Assembly (NCBI GenBank): GCA_002102225.1
Contig: LQPB01000029.1
Location: forward strand, 54,167-118,166
Length of the DNA stretch: 64,000 nucleotides
Reading direction: 5' to 3'
From: Mycobacterium interjectum
GTDB lineage: Bacteria > Actinomycetota > Actinomycetes > Mycobacteriales > Mycobacteriaceae
Below the pieces are notes generated by a model. The model worked only from the letters and a program-made list of their open reading frames with translations, had not been told where the DNA came from and made no database searches. The translations under genes were made by a program, and so were the position numbers. Below, piece after piece: positions 41,642 through 51,007 of the stretch (positions are counted from its first letter, which is position 1; each line of letters opens with the position of its first letter).

Positions 41642-43159
41642 ATGAGGGTCGGCATCGACTTTGGCACCACCCACACCGTCGTTGCGGCCGTCGACCGGGG
41701 TAATTATCCGGTCATCTCGTTCGACGGGCTGGACGCCTGGCCCTCGATCATCGCCGCCAACGCCGACGGGGAGCTGCGATTCGGGGTGGACGCGACCGCC
41801 GTGCGCCACGAGCCGGGCTGGTCGGTGCTGCGGTCGTTCAAACGCCTCCTCAACGAGGCCGGACCGCAGACCGAGGTGAACCTGGCCGGCCGCAATCATC
41901 GACTGGCCGACCTCCTCACCGGCTTTCTGGCCCAGCTGAGACGCGACCTGCAGCGTCACTCCAACGCCACCCTGGCGCCGGGCGAGACCATCGAGGCCGC
42001 GATCAGCGTGCCCGCCAACGCCTCCAGCGCCCAGCGGCTGCTGACGCTGGACGCGTTCGTCGCCGCGGGTTTCCATGTCGTCGCGCTGCTGAACGAGCCG
42101 TCGGCCGCCAGCCTCGAGTACGCACACCGCTACCGCTCCACCATCACCGCCCGGCGCGAGTACGTCCTCGTCTACGACCTCGGCGGCGGCACGTTCGACG
42201 CGTCGCTGCTGAAGATGACCGGCCACGACAACGAGGTCGTCATCAGCGAGGGCATTCAACGCCTCGGCGGCGACGACTTCGACGAGGCGATCGTCGACCT
42301 GGTGCTGGCGCGGTTGAACCTGCAGAAGGCGGATTCCGCCACCCGCGAACTGCTCATGCAGGAGTGCGCCGCCCGCAAGGAAGCCGTCGGGCCACAGACG
42401 CGGCGTTTCCTGGTGGACCTCACGGGCGTCGACGCGATCGACCGGCCCCCGTTCTCCTGCGACATCGACGACGTCTACTCCGTGTGCGCGCCGCTCGTCG
42501 ACAAGACGACCGAACTGCTGCACCGCGTCCTGCACGCTCCCGCCCCTGGCGTGGCGTGGTCGGAGGTGGCGGGCATCTACGTGGTGGGTGGGGCCGGGAG
42601 CTTCCCGCTGGTTTCCCGGATGCTGCGCACGGCATTCGGCGAGAAGCGGGTGAAGCGCTCCCCGCACCCGTTCGCCGCGACGGCCATCGGCCTCGCGGTC
42701 TTCCTCGACAAGGAGGCGGGTTTCGCGGTGTCCGAACGCTTTTCGCGGCACTTCGGGGTCTTCCGCGAGGCGCGGGCCGGCACCGACGTGGTCTTCGACC
42801 CGATCGTGCCGAAGGACGCCTCCCTGCCGGTGGATGGCCGCAGCCCGCTGGTCGTGCAGCGCACCTACCGCGCGGCGCACAATATCGGGCACTTCCGCTT
42901 CGTCGAGTGCAGCCGCCTGGTCAACGGGCGGCCCGACGGCGACGTGACGCCCTACGATCCCGTCCTGTTCCCCTTCGACCCGGCCCTGTACGACCGGGAT
43001 GACCTCGGTCGGCAGCCGGTCGGCCGCTGTAGCGACGGGCCCGACGTCGAGGAGCGCTACGTGGTCGCCCCCAGCGGCGCGGTGGAAGTGACGCTGACGA
43101 CGCACCCGGCCGGCTTCAGGCGCACCTTCCGGTTGGAACGCTGCGCGGCGGCGTCGTAG
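41642..43159 (+). CDS. Hsp70-family ATPase with divergent C-terminus
   Basis: A 505-residue actin-fold ATPase of the Hsp70 superfamily. Nucleotide-binding motifs are intact: VGIDFGTTHTVVAAV (residues 3-17), YDLGGGTFDASLLK (near 182), ALLNEPSAASLEYA and VVGGAGSFPLVSRML (near 320). After about residue 380 it does not look like the DnaK substrate-binding domain and is shorter, ending in a beta-rich part (VEVTLTTHPAGFRRTFRLERC). No J-protein or GrpE is nearby. The leaderless ATG is used; a longer frame begins in the preceding small gene. It may serve a dedicated client. Confidence 0.85.
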   Translation: MRVGIDFGTTHTVVAAVDRGNYPVISFDGLDAWPSIIAANADGELRFGVDATAVRHEPGWSVLRSFKRLLNEAGPQTEVNLAGRNHRLADLLTGFLAQLRRDLQRHSNATLAPGETIEAAISVPANASSAQRLLTLDAFVAAGFHVVALLNEPSAASLEYAHRYRSTITARREYVLVYDLGGGTFDASLLKMTGHDNEVVISEGIQRLGGDDFDEAIVDLVLARLNLQKADSATRELLMQECAARKEAVGPQTRRFLVDLTGVDAIDRPPFSCDIDDVYSVCAPLVDKTTELLHRVLHAPAPGVAWSEVAGIYVVGGAGSFPLVSRMLRTAFGEKRVKRSPHPFAATAIGLAVFLDKEAGFAVSERFSRHFGVFREARAGTDVVFDPIVPKDASLPVDGRSPLVVQRTYRAAHNIGHFRFVECSRLVNGRPDGDVTPYDPVLFPFDPALYDRDDLGRQPVGRCSDGPDVEERYVVAPSGAVEVTLTTHPAGFRRTFRLERCAAAS

Positions 43160-43184
43160 ACCGCCGGCTGAAGGGAGACACCGC

Positions 43185-44012
43185 ATGCCCACCTGGCTGA
43201 TCACCGGCTGCTCGACGGGACTGGGCCGCGCGCTGGCCGAGGCCGTCATCGCCGCCGGCCACAACGCCGTCGTCACCGCGCGCGACGTCGCGAAGGTCGC
43301 CGACTTGGCCGAGACCACGCCAGAGCGGGTGCTGGCGGTCGCCCTCGACGTCACCAAGCCCGCACAGGTCACCTCCGCCGTGCGCCGGGGCCACGAGCGG
43401 TTCGGCGGTCTCGACGTCCTGGTCAACAACGCCGGCTACGGCTACCGCGCCGCCGTCGAAGAGGGCGACGACGCCGAGGTCCGCGAGTTGTTCGAGACCC
43501 ATTTCTTCGGCACGGTCGCGATGATCAAGGCGGTGCTGCCCGGCATGCGGGCGCGCCGCAGCGGCGTGATCGTCAACGTCTCCTCGATCGGGGCGACGGT
43601 GACGCCGGTGGGATCCGGCTACTACGCGGCGGCCAAGGCCGCCATCGAGGGCATCAGCGGGGCCCTGCGCGGTGAGCTCGCACCGCTGGGCATCTCGGTG
43701 ACGGTCGTCGAACCGGGCGCCTTCCGCACCGACTTCGCGGGCCGCTCGCTTGCCCAGTCGGCCGCGGTCATCGACGACTACGCGGCCACCGCCGGGCAGC
43801 GGCGCAAGGAAAACGACACCATGCACGGCAACCAGGCCGGCGACCCCGCCAAGGCGGCGACCGCGATCATCGCGGCCGTCGAGTCCAGCGAGCCGCCGGG
43901 GTTCCTGCTGCTCGGGCCCGACGCCCTGGCCCTCTACCGCCACGTGGCGGACGCCCGCGCCGCCGAGATCGCGAAATGGGAACAGCTGACCAGCGGCACG
44001 AATTTCGACTGA
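43185..44012 (+). CDS. Short-chain dehydrogenase/reductase
   Basis: A 275-residue classical SDR. It has TGCSTGLGRALAEAVI (residues 7-22), the structural NNAGYG, Ser in VNVSSIGATVTPVGS and YAAAK near 155. The EPGAFRTDFAG loop after the active site and the long C-terminal part with TMHGNQAGDPAKAATAII match SDRs of the uncharacterised oxidoreductase group common in actinobacteria. AAGGGAG precedes the ATG. It follows the Hsp70-like gene by 25 bp and could be in its operon. The substrate is unknown. Confidence 0.85.
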   Translation: MPTWLITGCSTGLGRALAEAVIAAGHNAVVTARDVAKVADLAETTPERVLAVALDVTKPAQVTSAVRRGHERFGGLDVLVNNAGYGYRAAVEEGDDAEVRELFETHFFGTVAMIKAVLPGMRARRSGVIVNVSSIGATVTPVGSGYYAAAKAAIEGISGALRGELAPLGISVTVVEPGAFRTDFAGRSLAQSAAVIDDYAATAGQRRKENDTMHGNQAGDPAKAATAIIAAVESSEPPGFLLLGPDALALYRHVADARAAEIAKWEQLTSGTNFD

Positions 44013-44098
44013 GCTCAGCCGGGCAGCGCCGGGATCCCGTGGGGCCACCGTGGCGGATGTGAACCACGCGCCTCTCGCGAGAATCCCTTCGCCATTTT

Positions 44099-44115
44099 GG
44101 AGAAGGTTATTCTCC
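44099..44115. promoter_or_regulatory. Inverted repeat upstream of crotonase gene
   Basis: GGAGAA and TTCTCC arms (6 bp) flank GGTTA, 17 bp upstream of a -10 element (44133-44138), so it covers the -35 region. A second perfect palindrome, TCTCGCGAGA, lies at 44073-44082. Either may be an operator for the acyl-CoA operon. Confidence 0.4.
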
Positions 44116-44132
44116 TAGACCGAGAGACGCTT

Positions 44133-44138
44133 TACGAT
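44133..44138 (+). promoter_or_regulatory. -10 element for leaderless crotonase-racemase-ACAD transcript
   Basis: TACGAT (TANNNT) lies six bases before the GTG at 44145 and defines the start of a three-gene transcript. Confidence 0.4.
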
Positions 44139-44144
44139 CGGTGG

Positions 44145-44917
<773 letters not shown>

Positions 44918-44921
<4 letters not shown>

Positions 44922-46063
44922 CCGGCCCGCTGACCGGCGTCCGCATCGTGATGATGGGCGGCCTGGGACCGGCACCCTTTTGCGGAATGCTGTTGGGGGA
45001 CTTGGGCGCCGACATCGTCCGCATCGACGCAATCGCGGGCGTGGACGGTGCGCTGCCCATCGACTACACGGTCCGGCGCAGCCAGCGCTCGCTGGCCGCC
45101 GACGTCAAGGACCCCCGCGGCACGGAACTGGTGCACCGGTTGGCCGCCGGCGCCGACGCCTTCGTCGACGTGTTCCGGCCCGGCGTCGCCGAACGGCTGG
45201 GCATCGGGCCGGATGCCTTGCGCGAGCGCAATCCTCGCCTGGTGTATGCCCGCATGACGGGCTACGGGCAGGACGGGCCCCTGGCCGGGCACGCCGGCCA
45301 CGACATCAACTACATCGCCCTGGCCGGAGCCCTGCACGGCATCGGCACCGCCGAATCTCCGCTGCCGCCACTGAATCTGGTCGGGGACTACGGCGGCGGC
45401 GGGATGCTCCTGGCGGTGGGGCTGCTCAGCGCGATTCTCGAAGCCCGCCAGTCGGGGGTGGGTCAGGTGCTCGACGTGGCGATGGTTGACGGCGCCGCGA
45501 CGCTGATGGCGCCGTACTTCGGCATGGTCGCCGCGGGCACCTGGCGCGACCACCGCCAGGACAACCTGCTCGACGGCGCGGCCCACTTCTACGGCACCTA
45601 CGCCACGGCCGACGGCGGTCACGTCGCCGTCGGCGCGATGGAACGCAAGTTCTACGCCGAACTGTGCGACCGCCTCGGCGTCGACGTGCCCCAGGATGAC
45701 GACCGGCCGGCGACGTGGGCCGCCCACCGTGCCGAGCTGGCCGCGCGCTTTGCCGAGAAGACCCGCGACGAGTGGGAGCGGATCCTCGGTTCGCCGGGAT
45801 GCTGTGCGGCACCGGTGCTTTCGCTGGGCGAGGCACCCCGACATCCGCACGCCGTCGCGCGCCGGTCCTTCATCGAGGTCGACGGAGTCACGCAACCCGC
45901 GCCCGCGCCGCGCTTCTCGCGCAGCCGGCCCGCGGCGCCCTCGGGTCCCGCGCTGCCCGGCGACCACACGGGCGCCCTGCTGCGCGAGCTGGGACTGGAC
46001 ACCAAGGCCATCACCGAACTCGTGGACGCCGGCGTGGTGGCGCAGAGCAAGAGGGGACGATAA
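44918..46063 (+). CDS. CaiB/BaiF family enzyme, alpha-methylacyl-CoA racemase type
   Basis: A 381-residue class III CoA-transferase fold protein. It has the racemase catalytic set: His128 in AGHDINYIALAG, Asp157 in NLVGDYGGGGM, and Glu in GAMERKF, positions matching Mcr of M. tuberculosis (His126, Asp156). It would interconvert (R)- and (S)-2-methylacyl-CoA before beta-oxidation of branched chains. GTG at 44918-44920 overlaps the stop of the crotonase gene (GTGA). The ACAD gene starts immediately after its stop. A CoA-transferase activity cannot be excluded. Confidence 0.88.
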
Positions 46064-47359
46064 ATGTCGTGGGACTTCTCCACCGACCCGCAGTGGGCCG
46101 AGCAACTGGCATGGGTCGAGGAGTTCGTGCGCAGCGAGTGCGAACCGATCGACCTGATCGTCAAGGAATCTCACGACCTGGGCGACCCGGTGCGGCAGGC
46201 CCTCATCCCGCCGCTGCAGGAGATCGTCAAGGAACGCGGCCTGTGGGCCACCCACCTGGGGCCGCACCTCGGCGGCCCGGGGTACGGCCAGGTGAAGCTG
46301 GCTCTGCTCAACGAGATCCTGGGCCGCTCGGAGTGCGCGCCGATCGTGTTCGGCTCGCAGGCCCCCGATTCGGGCAACAGCGAAATCCTCGCCCACTACG
46401 GCACGCCCGAACTCAAGGCGCGCTACCTCGAGCCGTTGCTGGACAACCGCATCGTGTCCTGCTTCTCGATGACGGAGCCGCAGGGCGGCGCGGACCCCAA
46501 GGTGTTCCGCACCACCGCGGTGCCCGACGGCAATCACTGGATCATCAACGGGGAGAAGTGGTTTTCCTCATTCGCCTCGATGGCCTCGTTCATCATCGTG
46601 ATGGCCATGACCGACCCCGAAGCGCCGCCGTATCAGCGCTACTCGATGTTCGTCGTGCCGGGCGACACCCCCGGCATCAACGTGCTGCGCGATGTCGGCC
46701 TGGGATACCAGCCGCCGGGCGGCGGGCGTGAAGGGTACGTCCGCTACGAGAACGTCCGCGTTCCCGCCGACCACATGCTGGGCCCGCGCGGCGGGGCCTT
46801 CGTCGTCGCCCAAACCCGCTTGGGCGGCGGGCGAATTCACCACGCCATGCGCACGGTGGGGTTGGTGCGGCGGATCTTCGACATGGTCTGTGAGCGGGCG
46901 GTCTCGCGTTACACCCAGGGCGAGGTACTGGCCAACAAGCAACTGGTCCAGGAGATGGTCGCAGACTCGTGGATGGAGATCGAGGCCTTCCGGCTGCTGA
47001 CCCTGCAGACCGCGTGGAAGATCGACCAATTCAACGACTACAAGGCGGTGCGCGCCGACATCTCGGCGGTGAAGGCGATGATGCAGAAGGTGCTGCACGA
47101 CGTGTCGTCGCGGGCGCTGCAGCTGCACGGGTCGCTGGGCACCACCCACGAAATGCCCTTCGTGCAATACCTGGTGGAGTCATTCGTGCTCGGCCTCGCC
47201 GACGGTCCCACCGAAGTGCACAAGGTGACGCTGGCCCGCCTGTTGCTCAAAGATCGCGCTCCCGCGCCCGACCTGTTCCCCTCCGAGCACCTGCTGCGGT
47301 TGCGCGCGGCCGCCGAGGCGAAGTTCGCCGACCGGCTGGCGGGCATCCCCCGCGGCTAG
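46064..47359 (+). CDS. Acyl-CoA dehydrogenase, ACAD10/11-like
   Basis: A 431-residue flavoprotein. It has CFSMTEPQGGADPK, WIINGEKWFSSFAS and the C-terminal LADGPTEVHKVTLARLLLKD. Segments such as FGSQAPDSGNSEILAHYGTPE and GRIHHAMRTVGLVRR resemble, from memory, the dehydrogenase half of human ACAD10/ACAD11 and bacterial homologues used for 4-hydroxyacyl-CoA breakdown, where a kinase domain first phosphorylates the substrate. A kinase-like APH protein of the same kind is encoded 1.1 kb away on the opposite strand. The ATG follows the racemase stop with no gap. Confidence 0.88.
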   Translation: MSWDFSTDPQWAEQLAWVEEFVRSECEPIDLIVKESHDLGDPVRQALIPPLQEIVKERGLWATHLGPHLGGPGYGQVKLALLNEILGRSECAPIVFGSQAPDSGNSEILAHYGTPELKARYLEPLLDNRIVSCFSMTEPQGGADPKVFRTTAVPDGNHWIINGEKWFSSFASMASFIIVMAMTDPEAPPYQRYSMFVVPGDTPGINVLRDVGLGYQPPGGGREGYVRYENVRVPADHMLGPRGGAFVVAQTRLGGGRIHHAMRTVGLVRRIFDMVCERAVSRYTQGEVLANKQLVQEMVADSWMEIEAFRLLTLQTAWKIDQFNDYKAVRADISAVKAMMQKVLHDVSSRALQLHGSLGTTHEMPFVQYLVESFVLGLADGPTEVHKVTLARLLLKDRAPAPDLFPSEHLLRLRAAAEAKFADRLAGIPRG

Positions 47360-47367
47360 CCCCGCGG

Positions 47368-48066
47368 CTACACCGCTTTGGTGACGCCGACGTAGGACAG
47401 CACCACGTCGGATTGATCGGTCTCGCGGGTCAGCGTCGCGTAGGAGCGGATGAACGACTGCCCGACGCACCCGTCGATCTTGACGTGGAAGTTGCTGATC
47501 ATCACCCAGGGGCTCGCACCCTTGAACGGCTTCTTGACCACCGGCACCACGATCACGAGCCCCGGCTTGAGGCCCACGGTGATGACGCCATTCACCGGGA
47601 CGGTGATCAAGGGCACCGGGGTCACGGCGCCGGTGAACGCGCCCGCCAGGCCAAGCCCCGGCGTGACGCCGGCGCTGCCTCCCATCGTGACGCCGTTGGA
47701 CGTGCTCATGTCGATGCCGCAGCCGATCTCGTAGCCCACCTCGAGGGTGCCCCGGGGCTGCTCCGGTCCTATCAGCGAGCCGACGAAGGTCCCGCTGGCC
47801 AGGTATTCGCGGGACGAGACGGCTGTGGTCAGCGGCGCCACCGGGATCTGCGACTCGTCCTTCGCCCCGAGGCCCAGGGTCCAGCCGTCCGGGGTCTTGA
47901 GGATTGCCGGGGCGTTCGAGGGCACGCCGCCGTCCGGCGCGGCCGCCGTCGCGGCGGCGGGGTCGACCTCCGGATCGGCGCTGGTCGACGGCGCCGTGGC
48001 CACGGCGACCACCAGATAGACCGCGACAACCGCAGCGCGACGAACGACCACGGTTATCGGCCTCAC
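47368..48066 (-). CDS. MspA family porin-like protein
   Basis: A 232-residue exported protein. A signal peptide (VRPITVVVRRAAVVAVYLVVAVATAPSTSA) is followed by a mature part with MspA-family strand patterns: GWTLGLGAKDESQIPVAPL, YLASGTFVGSLIG, GTLEVGYEIGCGIDMST, PGLVIVVPVVKKPF and ATLTRETDQSDVVLSYVGV. It probably forms or resembles an octameric outer-membrane channel; the cysteines in GCGIDM and DGCVGQ are unusual for MspA. The GTG at 48066 is chosen because TACGGT lies seven bases upstream (leaderless) and gives a perfect signal peptide. MspA homologues are less common in slow growers than in fast growers. Confidence 0.82.
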   Translation of the reverse strand: MRPITVVVRRAAVVAVYLVVAVATAPSTSADPEVDPAAATAAAPDGGVPSNAPAILKTPDGWTLGLGAKDESQIPVAPLTTAVSSREYLASGTFVGSLIGPEQPRGTLEVGYEIGCGIDMSTSNGVTMGGSAGVTPGLGLAGAFTGAVTPVPLITVPVNGVITVGLKPGLVIVVPVVKKPFKGASPWVMISNFHVKIDGCVGQSFIRSYATLTRETDQSDVVLSYVGVTKAV

Positions 48067-48073
48067 TCGCGAC

Positions 48074-48079
48074 ACCGTA
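48074..48079 (-). promoter_or_regulatory. -10 element for leaderless MspA-like gene
   Basis: On the minus strand TACGGT (TANNNT) ends seven bases before the GTG at 48064-48066, consistent with a leaderless transcript. Confidence 0.4.
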
Positions 48080-48237
48080 GGCGCGGCGCGAAACGGGTCG
48101 GCGAATTTGCTGGGCACCGGGCCGAAGTCGTTGTGCGTTCGTAACTGATCCGCGATATCGCCCCGAAGGGCTGCGCCGATCCCGTATCAATTCGTTTGCC
48201 GGGCCGCTAGACTAGGCGGGCGACAGAGAGGGCGGCA

Positions 48238-48468
48238 ATGAAGCGCGTTTTGGTGGCCGGCGCGGTGAGCGCGATGGCTCTCGCGGCGAGTTCGGCCGTG
48301 GCGAACGCCGACCCGGATCCCTTCTCACCGCCGGCGCCCGGGATCGTCGATCTGATCACGACGGAGAGCCCGGGCCTGTTGGTGGACCCGTCCGACGAGG
48401 GCGGCCCATCGATGGCCTGGGGCGGCGCCGGCATGTACTGCCAGAATCTGTATGTCAAGTGCCGCTAG
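48238..48468 (+). CDS. Small secreted protein of unknown function
   Basis: A 76-residue protein with a clear signal peptide (MKRVLVAGAVSAMALAASSA, cleavage after VANA) and a short mature part of about 50 residues rich in Pro, Gly and Asp. It ends WGGAGMYCQNLYVKCR, with two cysteines that could form a disulfide. AGAGAGGG precedes the ATG. It overlaps the end of the convergent APH gene by four bases. I do not recognise a family. Confidence 0.7.
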   Translation: MKRVLVAGAVSAMALAASSAVANADPDPFSPPAPGIVDLITTESPGLLVDPSDEGGPSMAWGGAGMYCQNLYVKCR

Positions 48469-49424
48469 CCCAGCATTGACCGCGCTCGCTCGAGCAGCCG
48501 CGGCAGCGCGGGGGCCATGGCTTCCCATTCGGGCCGCGGCGAGTGTCTTCGGCGGTTGTGCTTGACGATCAGCGACCACGTCGCCGCCGACTTGAAGCAG
48601 GCCAGCGCGCTGAACCAGCCCAAGTCGGCGACCTCGCAACCCAACTCGCGTTGATAGAGCTGCGCGAGCTCACCGGCCGGGGGTGCCACACCCGCCGGCG
48701 CCGCCACCCTCCGGTACGTCTCGGGGTCGCAGTTGATCAGAAACCAGCCCGCGTCGATGCGCGGATCGCCGATCGACCAGATTTCCCAATCGAGCACGGC
48801 GGTGATCCGGGATCCAACGGCCATCAGGTTGCCCAGCCGGAAGTCGCCGTGCACGACGCTGGGTCCGATAGCCGTTGGCACGCAAGCCAGTAGCGCGTCG
48901 CGGACAGCACGCCAGCCCGGCACCAGCGCCGCGTCGACGGTCTGCAGGGTGTCGCACCAGCGCTGGACCTCAGCGACCGGATCCGTGACGGGTTCGCCGG
49001 CCAGGCCCAGGCCGTCCGGCGACAGGCGGTGCAGCGCGGCCATGGCCCGGCACGCACCGCGGTAACGCTCGGCCAGGTACGCGCCGGGCGGGCAGCCGTC
49101 GAAAAGCGGTTCGACGCAGTCGCCTTCGGCGTGGGACATCACGAACAGCGGCGGGGTATCCGGCGGGTCGCCTGGATCCTCCCACACCACCTCGGGCACC
49201 GGAACCCGGCTCGCGGCAAGCGCTTTCATGATGCGCGCCTGACGCAAGACGTCGCGGTGCGCGACCGGTTCGACGCCCGGCGGGGCAACCTTGATCACCA
49301 CCGCCCGGCCGTGCCGCTCACCCCGGAACGTCAGGCTGGAGGCGCCGCCGGCGAGCGGGGCCACGCCGACGACGTCCGCGGCCGCCAGCCGCCGGCGCAG
49401 CTCCTCGAGGTCGAGTTCGGGCAT
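48465..49424 (-). CDS. APH/kinase-like protein, ACAD10/11 kinase-domain type
   Basis: A 319-residue protein-kinase-fold phosphotransferase. The active-site loop is VVHGDFRLGNLM (Asp as catalytic base, Asn for metal) and the metal motif AVLDWEIWSIGDPRIDAGW. Similarity lies with the aminoglycoside-phosphotransferase-like domain of ACAD10/ACAD11, LvaA and mycobacterial Rv3168-type proteins rather than drug-modifying enzymes. In that family the substrate is a 4-hydroxyacyl-CoA. The SDR gene stops directly before its ATG, so they are one operon. It is unlikely to give antibiotic resistance. Confidence 0.8.
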   Translation of the reverse strand: MPELDLEELRRRLAAADVVGVAPLAGGASSLTFRGERHGRAVVIKVAPPGVEPVAHRDVLRQARIMKALAASRVPVPEVVWEDPGDPPDTPPLFVMSHAEGDCVEPLFDGCPPGAYLAERYRGACRAMAALHRLSPDGLGLAGEPVTDPVAEVQRWCDTLQTVDAALVPGWRAVRDALLACVPTAIGPSVVHGDFRLGNLMAVGSRITAVLDWEIWSIGDPRIDAGWFLINCDPETYRRVAAPAGVAPPAGELAQLYQRELGCEVADLGWFSALACFKSAATWSLIVKHNRRRHSPRPEWEAMAPALPRLLERARSMLG

Positions 49425-50216
49425 TCAGCCGGCCCAGCCGACCTCGGCCAAAAACGGCTGGGTGTGCGCGATGCGACCGGTCATGGCCTTCGGATCGCAG
49501 GTGCACAACCGCAGGGCGGTCTCGGTGATCAGTTCGATGTCCTCGGTGTCGGTCTTGGCCAGGTCGAGGGTGCCGGCTCCGGGGGTCGCCACCGGATTGG
49601 ACGGAGCGGCGGCGTTGACCGCGATGCCGTCGTCGTACAGTTCGGCGGCAAGGCTTTTGGTGAGCCGGTTGAGCGCGGCCTTGGCCGTGCCGTAGATGCC
49701 GAAGCCCGCCGTCCGGTCGAATTCGGAGAACGGCGGTCCGGGCGGCAGGTCGCCGCCCACCGACGTCAGGTTCAGGATCCAGCCCCGTTTGCGGTCGCGC
49801 ATCGCGGGAATCGCCAACTGGCACAGGTGCAGCGGCCCCAGCACGTGCATCTCGATCATCAAGTGGGCCCGCCGCTGCGGGAACCCGTCGAGCGGACGCA
49901 GGAAGGTGACCGCGGCGTTGTTGACCAGGATGTCCGGGGCGCCGACGGCGCTGACCACCTCCGCGAAAAGCCGCTCGCGTTCCTCGGATTGGGCGAGGTC
50001 CGCGGGAATCGCGACGGCGCGGCCGCCCGCGGCGACGATCTCGTCGCGCGTCTGGGTCAGCGAACCCTGGTATTTGGGATCGGGATCCATCGTGCGTGCG
50101 GTCAGCGCCACCGTCGCCCCCCGCGCCGCGAGCCGGGTCGCGATCGCCTTGCCCAGCCCCCGGCTGCTGCCGGTGACGAGGGCAACCATCCCGTCGCATC
50201 GTGGGTCTGCGCCCAT
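49425..50216 (-). CDS. Short-chain dehydrogenase/reductase upstream of APH
   Basis: A 263-residue SDR with TGSSRGLGKAIATRLA (near residue 17), NNAAVTFLRPLDGF and YGTAK in FGIYGTAKAALNRLTKSLA. The insert SVGGDLPPGPPFSEFDRTAG before the catalytic tyrosine is typical of actinobacterial SDRs near acyl-CoA genes. The ATG at 50214-50216 is six bases after GAGGAG; the ATG two codons earlier overlaps that ribosome site. Its stop touches the APH start, so the pair is co-translated. Confidence 0.85.
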   Translation of the reverse strand: MGADPRCDGMVALVTGSSRGLGKAIATRLAARGATVALTARTMDPDPKYQGSLTQTRDEIVAAGGRAVAIPADLAQSEERERLFAEVVSAVGAPDILVNNAAVTFLRPLDGFPQRRAHLMIEMHVLGPLHLCQLAIPAMRDRKRGWILNLTSVGGDLPPGPPFSEFDRTAGFGIYGTAKAALNRLTKSLAAELYDDGIAVNAAAPSNPVATPGAGTLDLAKTDTEDIELITETALRLCTCDPKAMTGRIAHTQPFLAEVGWAG

Positions 50217-50336
50217 GCTCATCTCCTCGCGCCCCAGTACGGAAACGGCTTCTCGAAAATAGAGAATGCCATTATCGTCGCCCGGGCGGAAGGGCACCCA
50301 GGATTCCCGCGCCGTGCGACGGGGAATCCCCGGTTA

Positions 50337-50582
50337 ATGAGCACCCCGCCGGACGTCGTTGAGCTGATCGACGCGCTCGCCTTCGACATCTACGACGCTT
50401 ACGACCGCCCGCGCCTCTATCCGGCGCCGGAGAAGGCGATGGCTATCACGGCGGCGCGCTACCTGGCCCGGCAGCTGGTCAGGAAGGGCTGGCGGAACGA
50501 CGGGGACGTCGAACTGCCGTCATGCCCGTACGGCACCGTGACGTGCTTTGACCCGGCGCCACACGCCCACTGCGAAATGTAG
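50337..50582 (+). CDS. Small hypothetical protein
   Basis: An 81-residue protein starting MSTPPDVVELIDALAFDIYD and ending TCFDPAPHAHCEM. The first 50 residues look helical (ALAFDIYDAYDRPRLYPAPEKAMAITAARYLARQLVRKGW); the tail has three cysteines and two histidines that might bind a metal. It is divergent from the SDR-APH pair and ends two bases before the convergent DoxX gene. A small GGGGAATCCCC hairpin lies just before its ATG. I do not recognise a family. Confidence 0.6.
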   Translation: MSTPPDVVELIDALAFDIYDAYDRPRLYPAPEKAMAITAARYLARQLVRKGWRNDGDVELPSCPYGTVTCFDPAPHAHCEM

Positions 50583-50584
50583 GG

Positions 50585-51007
50585 TCAGCCGCCGGCGCGT
50601 AGGGCGTCGACGGAATATCGGCCCCCGCCGCTGAACACCAGCAGGAAGAATCCGAAGCAGAAAAGTATCGCCAGAGCACCGCCATTGCCCGTGGGTGGAT
50701 CACCAATGGGCCAGGGCGCTCGCGGTTGATGCATCCAGAAATAGGCGACCGCCATTTCCCCCGAGGCGATGAACGCGGCGGCGCGGGTGAACAACCCGGT
50801 CGCAATCAGCAGGCCCGTGAGCAATTCCAGCAGGCCCGCGTACCACCCGGGCCAGACTCCGAACTCGACGCGCCATCCGGGCCGCGCAGGCCAGCTGAAG
50901 GCGCTCGTCGAGCCGTACGCGGCGAAAAGAAGGCCGTAGACGAGGCGAAAAAGGCTCAGCACGGCCGGCGCAAACGGGTCGAGGCGGCGGTCGAGAGCTT
51001 TCGTCAT
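50585..51007 (-). CDS. DoxX family membrane protein (possibly Rv3064c counterpart)
   Basis: A 140-residue membrane protein with four helices. DoxX features are SLFRLVYGLLFAAYGSTSAF, PGWYAGLLELLTGLLIATGLFTRAAAFIASGEMAVAYFW and GGALAILFCFGFFLLVFSGGGRYSVDALR. The ATG at 51005-51007 overlaps the stop of the hydrolase gene by four bases. Rv3064c of M. tuberculosis is also a membrane protein of about 140 residues just before mmr, so this may be its counterpart, displaced by two kb of new genes; that rests on memory. Confidence 0.8.
   Translation of the reverse strand: MTKALDRRLDPFAPAVLSLFRLVYGLLFAAYGSTSAFSWPARPGWRVEFGVWPGWYAGLLELLTGLLIATGLFTRAAAFIASGEMAVAYFWMHQPRAPWPIGDPPTGNGGALAILFCFGFFLLVFSGGGRYSVDALRAGG

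Noticed and set aside
48465..49424. APH protein as an aminoglycoside-resistance gene
   Set aside because: Sequence and operon context fit the ACAD10/11/Rv3168-type kinase family, not drug-modifying APH enzymes.
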